A DNA stretch of 64,000 nucleotides from AC-32 sp963765785 (GCA_963765785.1 CAVXXW010000008.1:124001-188000), one strand, 5' to 3'. Positions 1-11,544 are shown, counted from the first letter of the stretch. Program-made: numbers and translations. The notes: generated by a model from the sequence alone, not told the origin.

Positions 1-1
1 G

Positions 2-289
2 CCGGCCGAGGAGTCCGACGCGTACTGGCAAACGCGACCGGTGCGCTCGCAGGCGGCGGCGGCGGCCTCGCGCCAGAGCGAGCCCATCGCCTCGCGCGAG
101 GAGCTCGAGGCCGAGTTCGAGCGCCAGCTCGCCCTGGGCGAACCGCCGAGGCCGGATCGCTGGGGCGGCTACCTGCTAGAGCCCGTGGCGATCGAGCTCT
201 GGCAGCACCGCGACGACCGCCTGCACGAGCGCTTCAGGTACACGCGCGCGCGCGAGGGCGGCTGGCGAGAAGAGCTGCTCTCCCCTTAG
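2..289 (+). CDS. pdxH: Pyridoxamine 5'-phosphate oxidase, C-terminal part (5' end outside window)
   Basis: The last 95 residues of a flavoprotein that oxidises pyridoxamine/pyridoxine 5'-phosphate to pyridoxal phosphate with FMN in the cytoplasm. The frame is open from the first bases. It shows the family's conserved blocks: a YWQTRPVRSQ-like segment, then ASRQSEPI, and near the end RPDRWGGY followed by the IELWQ and RLHERF elements that contact FMN and substrate. The terminal LSP tail is typical. The stop overlaps by 4 bp the stop of the convergent HxlR gene. The N-terminal FMN-binding half lies upstream of the window. Confidence 0.9.
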   Translation, partial: PAEESDAYWQTRPVRSQAAAAASRQSEPIASREELEAEFERQLALGEPPRPDRWGGYLLEPVAIELWQHRDDRLHERFRYTRAREGGWREELLSP

Positions 290-597
290 CGGGCGCAGCA
301 GCGGACGAGCTCGCGCACGAGCGGCACGAAGCGCCTGCCCTCGGCCGTGAGCCGATACTCGACCGCCGGCGGCCGGGTTTCGAGCACCCGCCGCTCGAGC
401 AGGCCGGCGTCGACCAGCCCGGTCAGCCGCGTCGTCAGCGTCGCCGGCGGCACGCGACCGAGCGCCGAGCGGAACTCGTTGAACCGCTCCGCTCCCTCGA
501 CGGACGCATAGAGGATCGAGAGCGTCCAGCGCCGTTCGAGGAGGTCCGCCGCGCGGCGGACCTCCTCGGGGATCGGGTCACGCTGCGTGCAACGCAT
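286..597 (-). CDS. HxlR-family winged-helix transcriptional regulator
   Basis: A 103-aa DNA-binding protein with the HxlR pattern: an early CTQRDPIPEEV cysteine segment, the RRWTLSILYASVEGAERFNEFRSAL helix, a recognition region PPATLTTRLTGLVDAGLLERR and a wing PPAVEYRLTAEGRRF. Family members often sense redox or quinone stress through an N-terminal cysteine; Cys3 could serve here, which is inference. The gene lies just downstream of lon on the same strand, its first codons overlapping the lon 3' end by 20 bp, so it may be co-transcribed with lon. Its target is unknown. Confidence 0.88.
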   Translation of the reverse strand: MRCTQRDPIPEEVRRAADLLERRWTLSILYASVEGAERFNEFRSALGRVPPATLTTRLTGLVDAGLLERRVLETRPPAVEYRLTAEGRRFVPLVRELVRCCAR

Positions 598-2863
598 GAT
601 CGGACGCCGGCTCGAGCGCCAGCTCGAGCACCTCGTCGACGCTGAGCACCGGGTGGAACTTCATCGCCTCGCGCACGTCCTCCGGGACGTCCTCGAGGTC
701 GGCGCGGTTCCGCTCCGGGATGATCACGTCGGTCAGGCCCGCGGCGTGCGCGGCAAGCACCTTCTGCTTGAGCCCGCCGATCGGCAGCACGCGGCCCTGG
801 AGCGTGACCTCGCCGGTCATGCCGACCGTGTGCTTCACTGGCCGCCTCGTCAGCAGCGAGGCGAGGGCCGTCGTCATCGTGATGCCCGCGCTCGGGCCGT
901 CCTTCGGGATCGCGCCCGCGGGAACATGCACGTGGAACGACTTGCGCTGCAGGTCGTCGGGCGTGATCTCGAGCTCGTCGCCGTGGGCTCGCACCCACGA
1001 GAGCGCGATCTGCGCCGACTCCTTCATCACGTCGCCGAGCTGCCCGGTGAGGACGAGCCCGTTCTCGCCGTCCATGCGCGTCGCCTCGACGAAGAGCACG
1101 TCGCCGCCGGTGCCGGTCACGGCCAGGCCGGTCGCCACGCCGGGCACGGCGGTCCGCTCCGCGGCCTCCTGCCAGAAGCGCTGGCGGCCCAGGGCGTCGC
1201 GCACCTGGTCGACGTCGATTGCGATCGGCGGCTCCGCGTCGCCCGACGCGATCCGGGTCGCGCTCTTGCGGAGCAGCTTTCCGAGCTCGCGCTCGAGCTG
1301 GCGGACGCCCGCCTCGCGCGTGTACTCGCTGACGATCGTCTCGAGCAGCTCGTCGGTGATCTCGACCTCGTCCTCGCGGAGGCCGTTCCGCTCGCGCTGC
1401 CGCGGCCAGAGGTAGCCGCGGGCGATCGCGACCTTCTCATCGACCGTGTAGCCGTCGAAGCGGATCACCTCCATGCGGTCGAGCAGCGGCCCGGGGATCG
1501 TCTCGGCGACGTTGCCGGTCGCGATGAAGACGACCTGCGAGAGGTCGAGCTCGACGTCGAGGTAGTGGTCGCGGAACGAGTGGTTCTGCGCCGGGTCGAG
1601 CACCTCGAGCAGCGCGGCCGACGGGTCGCCGCGCCAGTCGGCGCCGACCTTGTCGACCTCGTCGAGCATAATCACCGGGTTCATCGTCCCGGCGTCGCGC
1701 AGCGCGCGGACGAGCCGACCAGGCAGCGCGCCGATGTACGTGCGCCGGTGGCCGCGGATCTCCGCCTCGTCGCGAACACCGCCGAGCGACATCCGGACGA
1801 ACTCGCGGTTCAGCGCGCGGGCGATCGACTCGCCGATCGAGGTCTTGCCCGTTCCGGGCGGCCCGATCAGCGTCAGGATCGCGCCCGAGCGCTTGTCCTC
1901 GGCGATGCCGCGCTCCTCGCGCAGCTTGCGCACGGCCAGGTACTCGACGATCCGTTCCTTGACGTCGTCGAGGCCGGCGTGGTCGGTGTCGAGGATCTCG
2001 CGCGCGCCCTTCGGGTCGAGCCGCTCGTCGGAACGCTTCCCCCACGGCACGGCGAGCAGCCAGTCGAGGTACGTGCGGATCATCGACGACTCGCCCGAGG
2101 CGTCGCCCATCCGCTCGAGCCGGCCGAGCTCGCGCTCCGCCTGCTCCCGGACCTCGTCCGGCATGTCGGCCTCTTCGATCTTCGTGCGGTACTCGTCGAC
2201 GACGGAGGCCTCGTCCTCGCCGAGCTCCTTGCGGATCGAGTCCATCTGCTTGCGCAGGAAGTACTCGCGCTGCTGTGCCTGCGCGCCCGACTCGACGTCG
2301 TCGCGGATACGGCGGCGCACCTGCAGCTCGGCCAGCCGCTCGCGCTGCAAGCGGAGAGCCAGCTCGAGGCGCTCGACCACGTCGACCTCCTGGAGCAGCT
2401 CCATCCGCTGCTCGAAGGTCAGGTCGGGCGAGTAGGCGCACGTGTCGGCGAGCGCTCCGGGCTCGGCGACCGAGCGCAGGAACTCGCCGATGCGAGGGTC
2501 GGCCTCGCGCAGCTCGAGGATCTCCTGGACGACCGCGCGGTACTCGGTCTCGAGCTCTCGGGTCTTGACGGGCGGCGGCGTCTCGTCTGGCCGCTCGTCG
2601 ACCTCGACGTAGAGCCGGCCGCCGGTGCCGGTCTCGGCCGCGCCGAGCTGGGCCCGGTGCAGACCGTTCAGTGTCACGACCGGGGAGCCGCCCGGCAGGC
2701 GGCCACGGTCGACGATCTCGGCGACCGTGCCGACCGTTGCGTACACGCCTTCGTGGCGAGGCACGAGCAACACCCGGTCCTCGTCGGCGGTGTCGAGCGG
2801 CAGGGTCACCGTCATGTTCGGGAAGACGACGGTGTCTTCCAGCGGGATGAGCAGGTACTTCAC
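578..2863 (-). CDS. lon: ATP-dependent Lon protease
   Basis: Cytoplasmic AAA+ serine protease that degrades misfolded and regulatory proteins. Counting from the chosen start (761 aa), there is an N-terminal LON substrate domain, a Walker A GPPGTGKT, a Walker B region MLDEVDKV, and a protease domain with the Ser in GPSAG (about residue 658) and the Lys of GGLKQK (about residue 699), the Ser/Lys dyad. GTG at 2863 is preferred because AGGAG lies 12 nt upstream and the protein then opens with the usual PL-x-D-x-VVFP motif; an in-frame TTG at 2899 would add 12 residues. It follows ftsH on the same strand with a short gap, so the two proteases are probably one transcript. Confidence 0.95.
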   Translation of the reverse strand: MKYLLIPLEDTVVFPNMTVTLPLDTADEDRVLLVPRHEGVYATVGTVAEIVDRGRLPGGSPVVTLNGLHRAQLGAAETGTGGRLYVEVDERPDETPPPVKTRELETEYRAVVQEILELREADPRIGEFLRSVAEPGALADTCAYSPDLTFEQRMELLQEVDVVERLELALRLQRERLAELQVRRRIRDDVESGAQAQQREYFLRKQMDSIRKELGEDEASVVDEYRTKIEEADMPDEVREQAERELGRLERMGDASGESSMIRTYLDWLLAVPWGKRSDERLDPKGAREILDTDHAGLDDVKERIVEYLAVRKLREERGIAEDKRSGAILTLIGPPGTGKTSIGESIARALNREFVRMSLGGVRDEAEIRGHRRTYIGALPGRLVRALRDAGTMNPVIMLDEVDKVGADWRGDPSAALLEVLDPAQNHSFRDHYLDVELDLSQVVFIATGNVAETIPGPLLDRMEVIRFDGYTVDEKVAIARGYLWPRQRERNGLREDEVEITDELLETIVSEYTREAGVRQLERELGKLLRKSATRIASGDAEPPIAIDVDQVRDALGRQRFWQEAAERTAVPGVATGLAVTGTGGDVLFVEATRMDGENGLVLTGQLGDVMKESAQIALSWVRAHGDELEITPDDLQRKSFHVHVPAGAIPKDGPSAGITMTTALASLLTRRPVKHTVGMTGEVTLQGRVLPIGGLKQKVLAAHAAGLTDVIIPERNRADLEDVPEDVREAMKFHPVLSVDEVLELALEPASDHALHAA

Positions 2864-2907
2864 GATTGCGTCACGCTCCTGAAGCCGTAGTAGGTTCAAG
2901 AATCGTA

Positions 2908-2920
2908 GCGCCAGAGGCGC
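2908..2920 (-). other. Small hairpin in the ftsH-lon gap
   Basis: GCGCC-AGA-GGCGC, a 5-bp stem with a 3-base loop, begins just after the ftsH stop codon on the minus strand. It could be a weak processing or attenuation element between ftsH and lon. There is no T-run, so it is not a convincing terminator. Confidence 0.3.
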
Positions 2921-2923
2921 AGG

Positions 2924-4888
<1,965 letters not shown>

Positions 4889-4906
4889 CGCCCTACGGTA
4901 CTCCCC

Positions 4907-6733
4907 TCAGCTCGCCCCGGCGAGTTCCGCCGCCTCGGGCTCCTCCGCGAGCCGGCCGTCGCGTGCGGCCAGCGCCGCATAGCGCCCGCCGAGCCGCATC
5001 AGCTCGGCGTGCCTGCCCGTCTCGACGACGCGGCCGCGGTCGAGCACGACGATCTGTTCCGCGTCGCGGATCGTCGAGAGACGGTGCGCGATCGTGATCG
5101 TCGTCCGGCCTTCCGCCAGGCTGTCGAGCGCCTCCTGCACGAGCCGCTCGGTCTCGGTGTCGAGCGCGCTCGTCGCCTCGTCGAGCACGAGGATTGGCGG
5201 GTTGCGGAGGATCGTCCGCGCGATCGCGATCCGCTGCTTCTCGCCGCCCGAGAAGCGGTAGCCGCGCTCGCCGACGACAGTGTCGTACCCTTCTGGCAAC
5301 GCGGCGATCACGTCGTGGATACGCGCCGCCTGCGCCGCCTCCTCGAGCTCCTCGTCCGTCGCGTCGGGCTTCGCGAAACGCAGGTTCTCGCGCACGGACG
5401 CGTGGAACAGGTAGGTCTCCTGCGAGACCACGCCGACGAGGTCGGTCAGCGCCTCGAGGCTCAGGTCGCGCACGTCGACCCCGCCGATCGCGACGCTGCC
5501 GCGGTCGACGTCGTAGAGCCGGGCCGCGAGGTAGCCGAGCGTGGTCTTCCCCGAGCCGGTCTCGCCGACGATCGCGGTGGTCGTCCCTTCCGGCACCGTG
5601 AAAGAGACGTCGCGCAGCGTCCACTCGTCGTCGTAGCGGAACCAGACGTGGTCGAACGCGACGTCGCCGGCACGGCCGGTGCGGATCGCGTCCGGCTTCT
5701 CCTCGATGTCGACCGGTTCGTCGAGGTACTCGAAGATCCGGTCGAAGAGAGCCAGCGAGGTCTGCACGTCCAGGCCGACGCCCAGCAGCGACCCGACCGG
5801 GAAGAACAGCCGCGTCTGCAGAGTCGTGAAGGCGACCAGCATCGGGATCGAGACGACGTGCGACCCGCCCGCGAGCAGGAGCCCGCCGACCCAGTAGACG
5901 GCCGCAGGCATCACGGCGAAGCTGGTCTGGATCGAGGCCATCACCCAGCGGCCCGCCATGCGCTGACGGACCTCCAGCTCTGCGAGCTTGCGCGAGTCCG
6001 CCTCGAAGCGGTCGGCGAGCTCGTCGCCGCGGCCCATCGTCTTGCCGAGCAGGATCCCGGAGACCGAGAGCGACTCCTGCACGATGCTCGAGATGTCGGC
6101 GAGCGTCTCCTGCGTCGTCTTCGCGATGCGCCGGCGCTCGTTGCCGACGCGGCGGGTCAGCAGGGCGAAGAGCGGGATCAGCGCGAACGCGAACAGCGCG
6201 AGCTGCCAGCTCAGGACGAGCATGCCGACCATCGTCGCGACGACCGTGGTCACGTTGGAGGCGATCGAGGTCGCGGTGTTCGTGACGACGTTCTGCACGC
6301 CGCCGATGTCGTTCGAGATCCGCGACTGCACCTCGCCGGTGCGGGTACGCGTGAAGAACGCGAGCGACAGCCGCTGCAGATGCCGGAAGACCGACGCCCG
6401 CAGGTCGTGCATCACGCGCTGGCCGACCTGATTCGAGAGCAGCGTCTGGATCACGCCGAGCACGCCCGTCACGACCGCGATCACGATGATCCCGGCCGCG
6501 TTGAACGACAGCGCTCGCGTGTCGTTCGCCCCGATCGCCTCCAGCACGCGCTTGAGCAGGAACGCGGGCACCACGCCGAGCGCCGCCGAGACGACGATCA
6601 GCGTCAGCACGCCGCTCAGCCGCGGCTTGTAAGGCGAAAAGAGGCGCCCGATCCGGCGCAGGTTCGAGCGACGAACCGCAGGGTCTGCAGGCCGCTCCGG
6701 AGCCTCCGCCGCCGAGTGGAAGAACATTCCCAT
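4907..6733 (-). CDS. ABC exporter, fused membrane and ATPase domains (MsbA/MDR type)
   Basis: A 608-aa half-transporter: an N-terminal six-helix membrane domain (about residues 40-330) followed by a nucleotide-binding domain with Walker A GETGSGKTT, Q-loop VVSQETYLF, signature FSGGEKQR, Walker B ILVLDEATSALD and the H-loop IAHRLSTI. Proteins of this class form homo- or heterodimers that pump lipids, drugs or peptides outward using ATP; the substrate cannot be read from the sequence. It is the first gene of a minus-strand run ahead of ftsH and lon, with only 18 bp to ftsH. An alternative ATG lies two codons in. Confidence 0.9.
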   Translation of the reverse strand: MGMFFHSAAEAPERPADPAVRRSNLRRIGRLFSPYKPRLSGVLTLIVVSAALGVVPAFLLKRVLEAIGANDTRALSFNAAGIIVIAVVTGVLGVIQTLLSNQVGQRVMHDLRASVFRHLQRLSLAFFTRTRTGEVQSRISNDIGGVQNVVTNTATSIASNVTTVVATMVGMLVLSWQLALFAFALIPLFALLTRRVGNERRRIAKTTQETLADISSIVQESLSVSGILLGKTMGRGDELADRFEADSRKLAELEVRQRMAGRWVMASIQTSFAVMPAAVYWVGGLLLAGGSHVVSIPMLVAFTTLQTRLFFPVGSLLGVGLDVQTSLALFDRIFEYLDEPVDIEEKPDAIRTGRAGDVAFDHVWFRYDDEWTLRDVSFTVPEGTTTAIVGETGSGKTTLGYLAARLYDVDRGSVAIGGVDVRDLSLEALTDLVGVVSQETYLFHASVRENLRFAKPDATDEELEEAAQAARIHDVIAALPEGYDTVVGERGYRFSGGEKQRIAIARTILRNPPILVLDEATSALDTETERLVQEALDSLAEGRTTITIAHRLSTIRDAEQIVVLDRGRVVETGRHAELMRLGGRYAALAARDGRLAEEPEAAELAGAS

Positions 6734-7257
6734 CCGGCTCAGGGTACGCGGCCGGGCGCGCTTGACGGCCAGCGGAAGACCACGGATTGATTGCGGAAGA
6801 ACCTAGGAGTTGTCCGTCAACCGGCGCGGCGCCGCGTCGAGCTCGTCATATGAGCGAACGTTCGCGCACTTGCGGGAATGTCACCAGAGCCTTCGGGCGA
6901 CGCGGGCGACACGTAGCGCGTAGTTCTTGCCTACCGAGGGCGGGTGTCGCGTGGCGCGATGGTGGAGCCCGGAGGGCAATATCTGAGGGGTGCTCGTAGC
7001 GACCAATCGCCTCTCGCGGCTCGTCACTCATCCCCGCGTAGCGGTCGCGTCCGCGCCTGCGGCGCTCCTTCCATTGGTGCCTCAACTCGCGGCTTCGCCC
7101 CTGTTCACGGGCATCGACGGGAGAGCGTGAGCGAGTAGAGAGGGTTGGAGTGACGGAGGATCGCGCGCCTCCGCATAAAGCCGCACGCTCTTCGCGTGGC
7201 CTCCCTGATGCCGCACCGCAAGCGCCGCGCGACCCTGATACCGAAAGAGGGAGGCGC
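6734..7257. other. 524-bp divergent intergenic region
   Basis: The gap between the divergent ABC exporter and carboxylate-amine ligase genes. Short open frames here are arginine-rich and look like antisense shadows, so no gene is called. It contains one copy of the dispersed repeat (6864-6890). No convincing promoter pair was identified. Confidence 0.5.
6864..6890 (+). repeat. Dispersed intergenic repeat, family A, partial copy
   Basis: Contains the right-hand core TGCGGGAATGTCACCAGA, identical over 18 bp to copies near 46.9 and 51.4 kb. The left half (CTGGGCCAG) is not preserved here. It is the only copy in the first 12 kb. Confidence 0.7.
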
Positions 7258-8409
7258 ATGGGATCAGCCAGCCAGTCGAGCGTCGCCCAGCACCGCTTCG
7301 GTTCTTCGGCGCCGTACACACTCGGTCTCGAAGAGGAGTACATGCTTCTCGATCCCGAGACACTCGCCCTCGTCCAGCGGGCAGACACGATCCTCGAGGC
7401 TGACCACGACCGCGAGTTCGCAGCGCGGACGACGTGCGAGATCTTCCAGTCTGAGATCGAGGGGCAGACCCCGATCTGTGCCACGGTTGCCGAGGCGGCG
7501 GTTGAGCTGCAGCGGTTGCGTAGCCACTTGGAGGACGTCGTAGCAGAGCAGGGACTCGTCCTCGCTTCGGCAGGCACGCATCCTTTCGGACGCTACGAGG
7601 ATCAGGTTCTCACCGACCGGGCGCGCTATCGCGGGATCGTCGAGGAGGTGCAGTATCCGGCCCGCCGCGAGTTGGTCTTCGGACTTCACATCCATGTCGG
7701 CGTGCCCGACCCGGAGACGGCGATCAGGGTCGTCCGTGTGCTGCGCCTGCAGATCCCCGAGCTGATTGCGCTCTCGGCCAGCTCGCCCTTCTGGCGAGGA
7801 CTCCCGACCGGGCTGCGCTCGACCCGGCACAGCGTCTTCGATACCTTCCCACGCTCCGGGCCGCCGCCTGCGTTCGACGACTGGGCCGAGTTCGTCACCT
7901 ACGTAGAAGCGCTCGAGCGCGCGGGCGTGCTCGAGGACTACACCCGCATCTGGTGGGACGTGCGGCCCCACCCACGGCTCGGCACCGTTGAGGTGCGCGC
8001 GATGGACGCCGTCGAGCGCGTCGAGGACGCGGTCGCCCTCGCCGCCTACGTGCAAGCGCTGGTAAAGCGGGGCGCAGAGGGGCCGCCCCCACCGCCGGCG
8101 AGCGCCATCGAGGGCGCACTCATGCGCGAGAACAAGTGGCAGGCAATCCGCTACGGGCTGGAGGCGGCCGTCATCGGCGCCGACGGAGCACCGATCCCGA
8201 TCCGTAGCCAGATCTTGCATACGCTCGACGAGCTCGGTGAAGCAGCCAACGAGCTCGAGAGCGAGACCGCGCTCCTCGGTGTCGAGCAGATCGTCCGTGC
8301 CGGCACAGGAGCCGAGCGACAGCTCGCCGTCTTCGCCGCAACGGCAGACATCCGCGCCGTGACACGCATGATCGCAGCCGAGACCTGCGGAGTTGCCTCC
8401 CCGGCCTGA
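7258..8409 (+). CDS. Carboxylate-amine ligase, YbdK / glutamate-cysteine ligase 2 family
   Basis: A 383-aa ATP-grasp-like ligase related to YbdK and EgtA-type glutamate-cysteine ligases, which join an amino acid carboxylate to an amine. The diagnostic N-terminal motif TLGLEEEYMLLDPE (carrying metal-binding glutamates) is present, followed by HIHVGVPDPE and the later WWDVRPHPRLGTVEVRAMD block typical of the family. ATG at 7258 is chosen because GGGAGG sits just upstream and the family motif follows after about 20 residues. It is transcribed alone; an inverted repeat after its stop probably ends the transcript. The exact substrate is not known; a role in thiol or glutamyl-conjugate synthesis is only a possibility. 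Confidence 0.88.
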   Translation: MGSASQSSVAQHRFGSSAPYTLGLEEEYMLLDPETLALVQRADTILEADHDREFAARTTCEIFQSEIEGQTPICATVAEAAVELQRLRSHLEDVVAEQGLVLASAGTHPFGRYEDQVLTDRARYRGIVEEVQYPARRELVFGLHIHVGVPDPETAIRVVRVLRLQIPELIALSASSPFWRGLPTGLRSTRHSVFDTFPRSGPPPAFDDWAEFVTYVEALERAGVLEDYTRIWWDVRPHPRLGTVEVRAMDAVERVEDAVALAAYVQALVKRGAEGPPPPPASAIEGALMRENKWQAIRYGLEAAVIGADGAPIPIRSQILHTLDELGEAANELESETALLGVEQIVRAGTGAERQLAVFAATADIRAVTRMIAAETCGVASPA

Positions 8410-8463
8410 CTGTCGGGTAGCGAACGTCCCTGCCGATCGACTGCGATGACCCCGTCGGTTCTT

Positions 8464-8496
8464 GGTGGATGACGAGCTGGTGGCTCGTCATCCACC
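8464..8496. terminator. Bidirectional hairpin between convergent genes
   Basis: Perfect 13-bp arms GGTGGATGACGAG and CTCGTCATCCACC around a 7-base loop, placed between the stops of the convergent ligase (8409) and F420/NADP reductase (8538). No long T-run, as is common in actinobacteria. Confidence 0.75.
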
Positions 8497-8537
8497 GCAC
8501 GGAGGCGGCGGCCCGGATCATCCAAGCCGGAGCGCGC

Positions 8538-9194
8538 TCAGCGGGCGACGTGGATGTTCAGCTCGCCGGTGCCGAAGGTCGAGAACAGGCGCAGCCAGAG
8601 CGGCAGGTACATCTCCATCCCGCGCGCGCCGCCGATGTCACCGAGGTCGAGGATCCGATCCGAGGGCCAGCCGAAGCTCTCAAGCAGCTCGCGCACCTGG
8701 GCCTTCGCCCCGTCGTCGTCGCCGCAGACGAAGAGGTTGTGCTCGCCCCCGACAACTTCGGGGTCGACCATCACCGCTGCGTTTACGGTGTTCAGGCTCT
8801 TGACGACCCGCGCGTTCGGGAACTCCCGCTGGATCTCCTCGCCGACGCTGTCGGTATTGCAGACGGTGAGCGTCGGCGGCATGCCCCGGGAGAAGTCGAG
8901 CGGGTTCGAGACGTCGAGCAGCGTCTTACCGTCAAGGTTCTCAGCGCCAGCGGCCTCGAGCGCCTGCAGCGCGACCGCGCCGCCGACGCAGTTGACCACG
9001 AGCTCGCCGAAGGCGGCAGCATCCGCAAAGGTGCCCTGACTCGCGCGATCGCCGGCCTCGGCCTCGACCACCCACTCGGCCGCCTGCTCGTTGTCGGGCG
9101 TGCGCGAGCCCATCCGCACCTCGTGACCGAGCTCGACGAGCTTCGTGCCGAGCGTTCGCCCGACGATGCCGGTTCCGAGGACGGCGATGCGCAT
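8538..9194 (-). CDS. NADPH-dependent F420 reductase-like / NADP-binding oxidoreductase
   Basis: A 218-aa protein opening with a Rossmann motif MRIAVLGTGIVGRTLGTKL. Related proteins (NADP:F420 oxidoreductase family, NPDR) bind NADP in this fold and transfer hydride to coenzyme F420 or to a metallo-reductase partner. Further conserved features are GSRTPDNEQA (NADP phosphate recognition), DVSNPLDF in the middle, and a C-terminal DIGGARGMEMYLPLWLRL helix. The start is set at the ATG immediately before the Rossmann strand; a longer frame adds 8 unlikely residues. Presence of F420 chemistry is supported by a DDN-type protein at 44972, but the actual acceptor is not proven. Confidence 0.8.
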   Translation of the reverse strand: MRIAVLGTGIVGRTLGTKLVELGHEVRMGSRTPDNEQAAEWVVEAEAGDRASQGTFADAAAFGELVVNCVGGAVALQALEAAGAENLDGKTLLDVSNPLDFSRGMPPTLTVCNTDSVGEEIQREFPNARVVKSLNTVNAAVMVDPEVVGGEHNLFVCGDDDGAKAQVRELLESFGWPSDRILDLGDIGGARGMEMYLPLWLRLFSTFGTGELNIHVAR

Positions 9195-9312
9195 CGCGCT
9201 CTGAGTGTAATCGTCCACGAGCAGGCCCTTGAGCGGCCGAGCGTGAGATCGGCGGCGCCAAGGCGCGGCTACATCGAGCTCCGGCCGTGATCGAGCGCGT
9301 GAGGCGGCCGGG

Positions 9313-11544
9313 CTAGCCTGGCGTCACCGCCGGCCGGGCCCTGCGGGCCTCGCCCTCGTCGCTCACCCGGGGCTCCGCGGAGAGGTTCGGGACCCACTCG
9401 AGCCAGGTCGGCAGGTACCAGTTCCACTTGCCGAGCAGCTTCATCGTCGCCGGCAGCAGGACCGCGCGGACAATCGTCGCGTCGATCAGGATCGCCACCG
9501 CCAGGCCGAAGCCCATCTGCTTGATGTCGATCTGGCTCAGGCTGGCGAAGATCCCGAACACGGCCACCATCACGATCGCCGCGCTCGTCACTGTCCCCGC
9601 GGTCGAGACGATGCCCTGCTCGACGGCCTCCTCGGTGTCCATCCCGCCGTCGACCAGCTCCTTGATCCGGCTGACGATGAAGACGTGGTAGTCCATCGAA
9701 AGCCCGAACAGGAGCACGAACAGAAACAACGGCAGCCAGGAGGCGACGCCTCCGTTGGAGCGGAAGCTGAGGATCCCCTCCGCCCATGTGTTCTGGAAGA
9801 CAAGCACGAGGATCCCGTAAGCGGCCCCGACCGAGAGCAGGTTGAGGACAATCGCCTTGATCGGGATCACGATCGAGCGGAAGGTCATCAGCAGCAGCAC
9901 GAATGCCAGCCCGAGCACAAAGAAGAAGACGAGCGGCAAGTGCGTGCGCATCAGGTCGTTGAAGTCGCGGTTGCCCGCCGTCTCTCCGCCGACCGCTACC
10001 TCGACCCCGGGCACGGTGCCGATCGTGGCCGGGATGATCTGTTTGCGCATCAGCCTGAGCGCCGCGTAGGCCGTTGGGCTGCGGCTGTCGGTCGAGGCGA
10101 TCGGCATCGTGATGCGCTCGATCGTGTGCGACGGGTTCAGGCTGATGTCAATCGGGAGCGTCATCTTCCCGGTGGCCAGGGCCTGGTCGCGCAGGTCGAG
10201 GACGGCCTGCTGCACTTGCACCGTGTTCAGGTCGCTGCCCTTGACCGCGATCACCATCGGCACGGGCGAGCCCGGGAAGGCCTTCTCGACACGGTCGAAG
10301 GTCTTGACGATCGGGATCGAGGGCGGCAGGTCGGTGATGCTCGGGAACTTGGTGCTCAGGTGGAACGCGGGAATCGTGAGCGCGAGTAGCAACCCGGCGG
10401 AGAGCGCGACCGACACGGCTGGGTGCCGGAGCACCGGGCTCAGGATCGCCCTCCAGGCACGCGACCCGCTGGCCGAGGCATCCCGGTGGAGGAACGGGAT
10501 CCGGCCCTTCTCGATGTTGTCGCCGAGGCGGTGCATGAGCGCGGGCAGCACCGACAGCGAGCCGATGATCGCGACCGCGACCACGATCATCGTGCCGAGA
10601 CTGATCGACCTGAACGTCGGGTCGCCGGCGACGAGCATGCCGGCGACGGCAACGAAGACCGTCGCGCCCGAGATCAGTACCGCCTGCCCCGACGTCGACG
10701 CCGTGTGCAGGAGTGCGGTGTGCGGATCCATCCCGCGGGCGCGCTCCTCCCGCTCGCGCTTGAGGTAGAAGAGCGAGTAGTCCACCCCGACCGCGAGCCC
10801 GACGAGCAGGATCACGGACTGCGTTGCGCTGGACGCCGCGACCGTCTGGCTGACCAGGGCCGAGAGGCCGATCGCGGCGAGGACGCCCGAGAAGGCGAGG
10901 AGCACTGGCACGGTCGCCGCGACGAGCGATCCAAAGGCGAACAGCAGGATGATCAGCGTGGCAGGGAGGGCGAGCTTCTCCGCGCGCTTGAAGTCGCTGC
11001 CAAGCGTCTTGTCGAGCGCCTTCCGAGCGCTCGCGTCGCCGAACTCCTCGACGACGAAGGCCGGGTGGGCCCGCTGGGCCGCGGCCGTCGCGTCGAGCGC
11101 CCCCTGAACGTGCTTGTGCGCGTCCTCTGCCTTGCCCTTGATGTCGAAGCGGACGAGCACCGAGTGATGGTCCTTCGAGGTCTGGCCCTGGCTGACTACC
11201 GCAGGCGCCAGCGGCGAGTGGATGCTGGTCACCTCGGGCACCTTGTGGAGGCGCGCGACGACGTCGTTGATCGTGGCCTTGAAGGCCGGGTCGATCGGAA
11301 AGAGCTTGCTGTTTTGGATCAGAACCGACTCCGTCGCCGGCTGCTTGAAGTCGCCGCTCCCGAGGATCTTCTGCGCGCGGCCGGACTCGCCGTCGCCCGC
11401 GTTGGAGTCGAGCAGCTTGTTCGTCCCGACAGCCATGCCGATGAAGACGGCGACGAACACGAACACCAGCCAGCCGAAGAATGCGGTCTTCCAGTGCGCG
11501 GCACTCCAGCGTCCTGCGCGCCCGGCGAGATTCGTCCTCTCCAT
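9313..11544 (-). CDS. MMPL-family (RND superfamily) exporter
   Basis: A 743-aa membrane protein of the MmpL/RND superfamily, which exports lipids or hydrophobic compounds using the proton gradient. The N-terminus (MERTNLAGRAGRWSAAHWK) is cytoplasmic, then a first helix, a soluble loop (about 50-190), a five-helix bundle with the VGVDYSLFYLKREREERARG signature, a second soluble loop, and a second bundle ending in GLSMDYHVFIVSRIKE. These paired D-Y motifs mark the proton-relay helices. A GGAGG-type site lies close upstream of the ATG. It is closely similar in layout to the exporter at 36308-38557. Single-gene transcription is likely. Confidence 0.92.
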   Translation of the reverse strand: MERTNLAGRAGRWSAAHWKTAFFGWLVFVFVAVFIGMAVGTNKLLDSNAGDGESGRAQKILGSGDFKQPATESVLIQNSKLFPIDPAFKATINDVVARLHKVPEVTSIHSPLAPAVVSQGQTSKDHHSVLVRFDIKGKAEDAHKHVQGALDATAAAQRAHPAFVVEEFGDASARKALDKTLGSDFKRAEKLALPATLIILLFAFGSLVAATVPVLLAFSGVLAAIGLSALVSQTVAASSATQSVILLVGLAVGVDYSLFYLKREREERARGMDPHTALLHTASTSGQAVLISGATVFVAVAGMLVAGDPTFRSISLGTMIVVAVAIIGSLSVLPALMHRLGDNIEKGRIPFLHRDASASGSRAWRAILSPVLRHPAVSVALSAGLLLALTIPAFHLSTKFPSITDLPPSIPIVKTFDRVEKAFPGSPVPMVIAVKGSDLNTVQVQQAVLDLRDQALATGKMTLPIDISLNPSHTIERITMPIASTDSRSPTAYAALRLMRKQIIPATIGTVPGVEVAVGGETAGNRDFNDLMRTHLPLVFFFVLGLAFVLLLMTFRSIVIPIKAIVLNLLSVGAAYGILVLVFQNTWAEGILSFRSNGGVASWLPLFLFVLLFGLSMDYHVFIVSRIKELVDGGMDTEEAVEQGIVSTAGTVTSAAIVMVAVFGIFASLSQIDIKQMGFGLAVAILIDATIVRAVLLPATMKLLGKWNWYLPTWLEWVPNLSAEPRVSDEGEARRARPAVTPG

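Noticed and set aside
587..2890. Plus-strand open frame of about 770 codons opposite lon
   Set aside because: Antisense shadow of lon; low-complexity composition, no domain.
6846..7577. Minus-strand open frame of 243 codons before the carboxylate-amine ligase
   Set aside because: Overlaps the well-supported ligase gene and has arbitrary composition; no start site.
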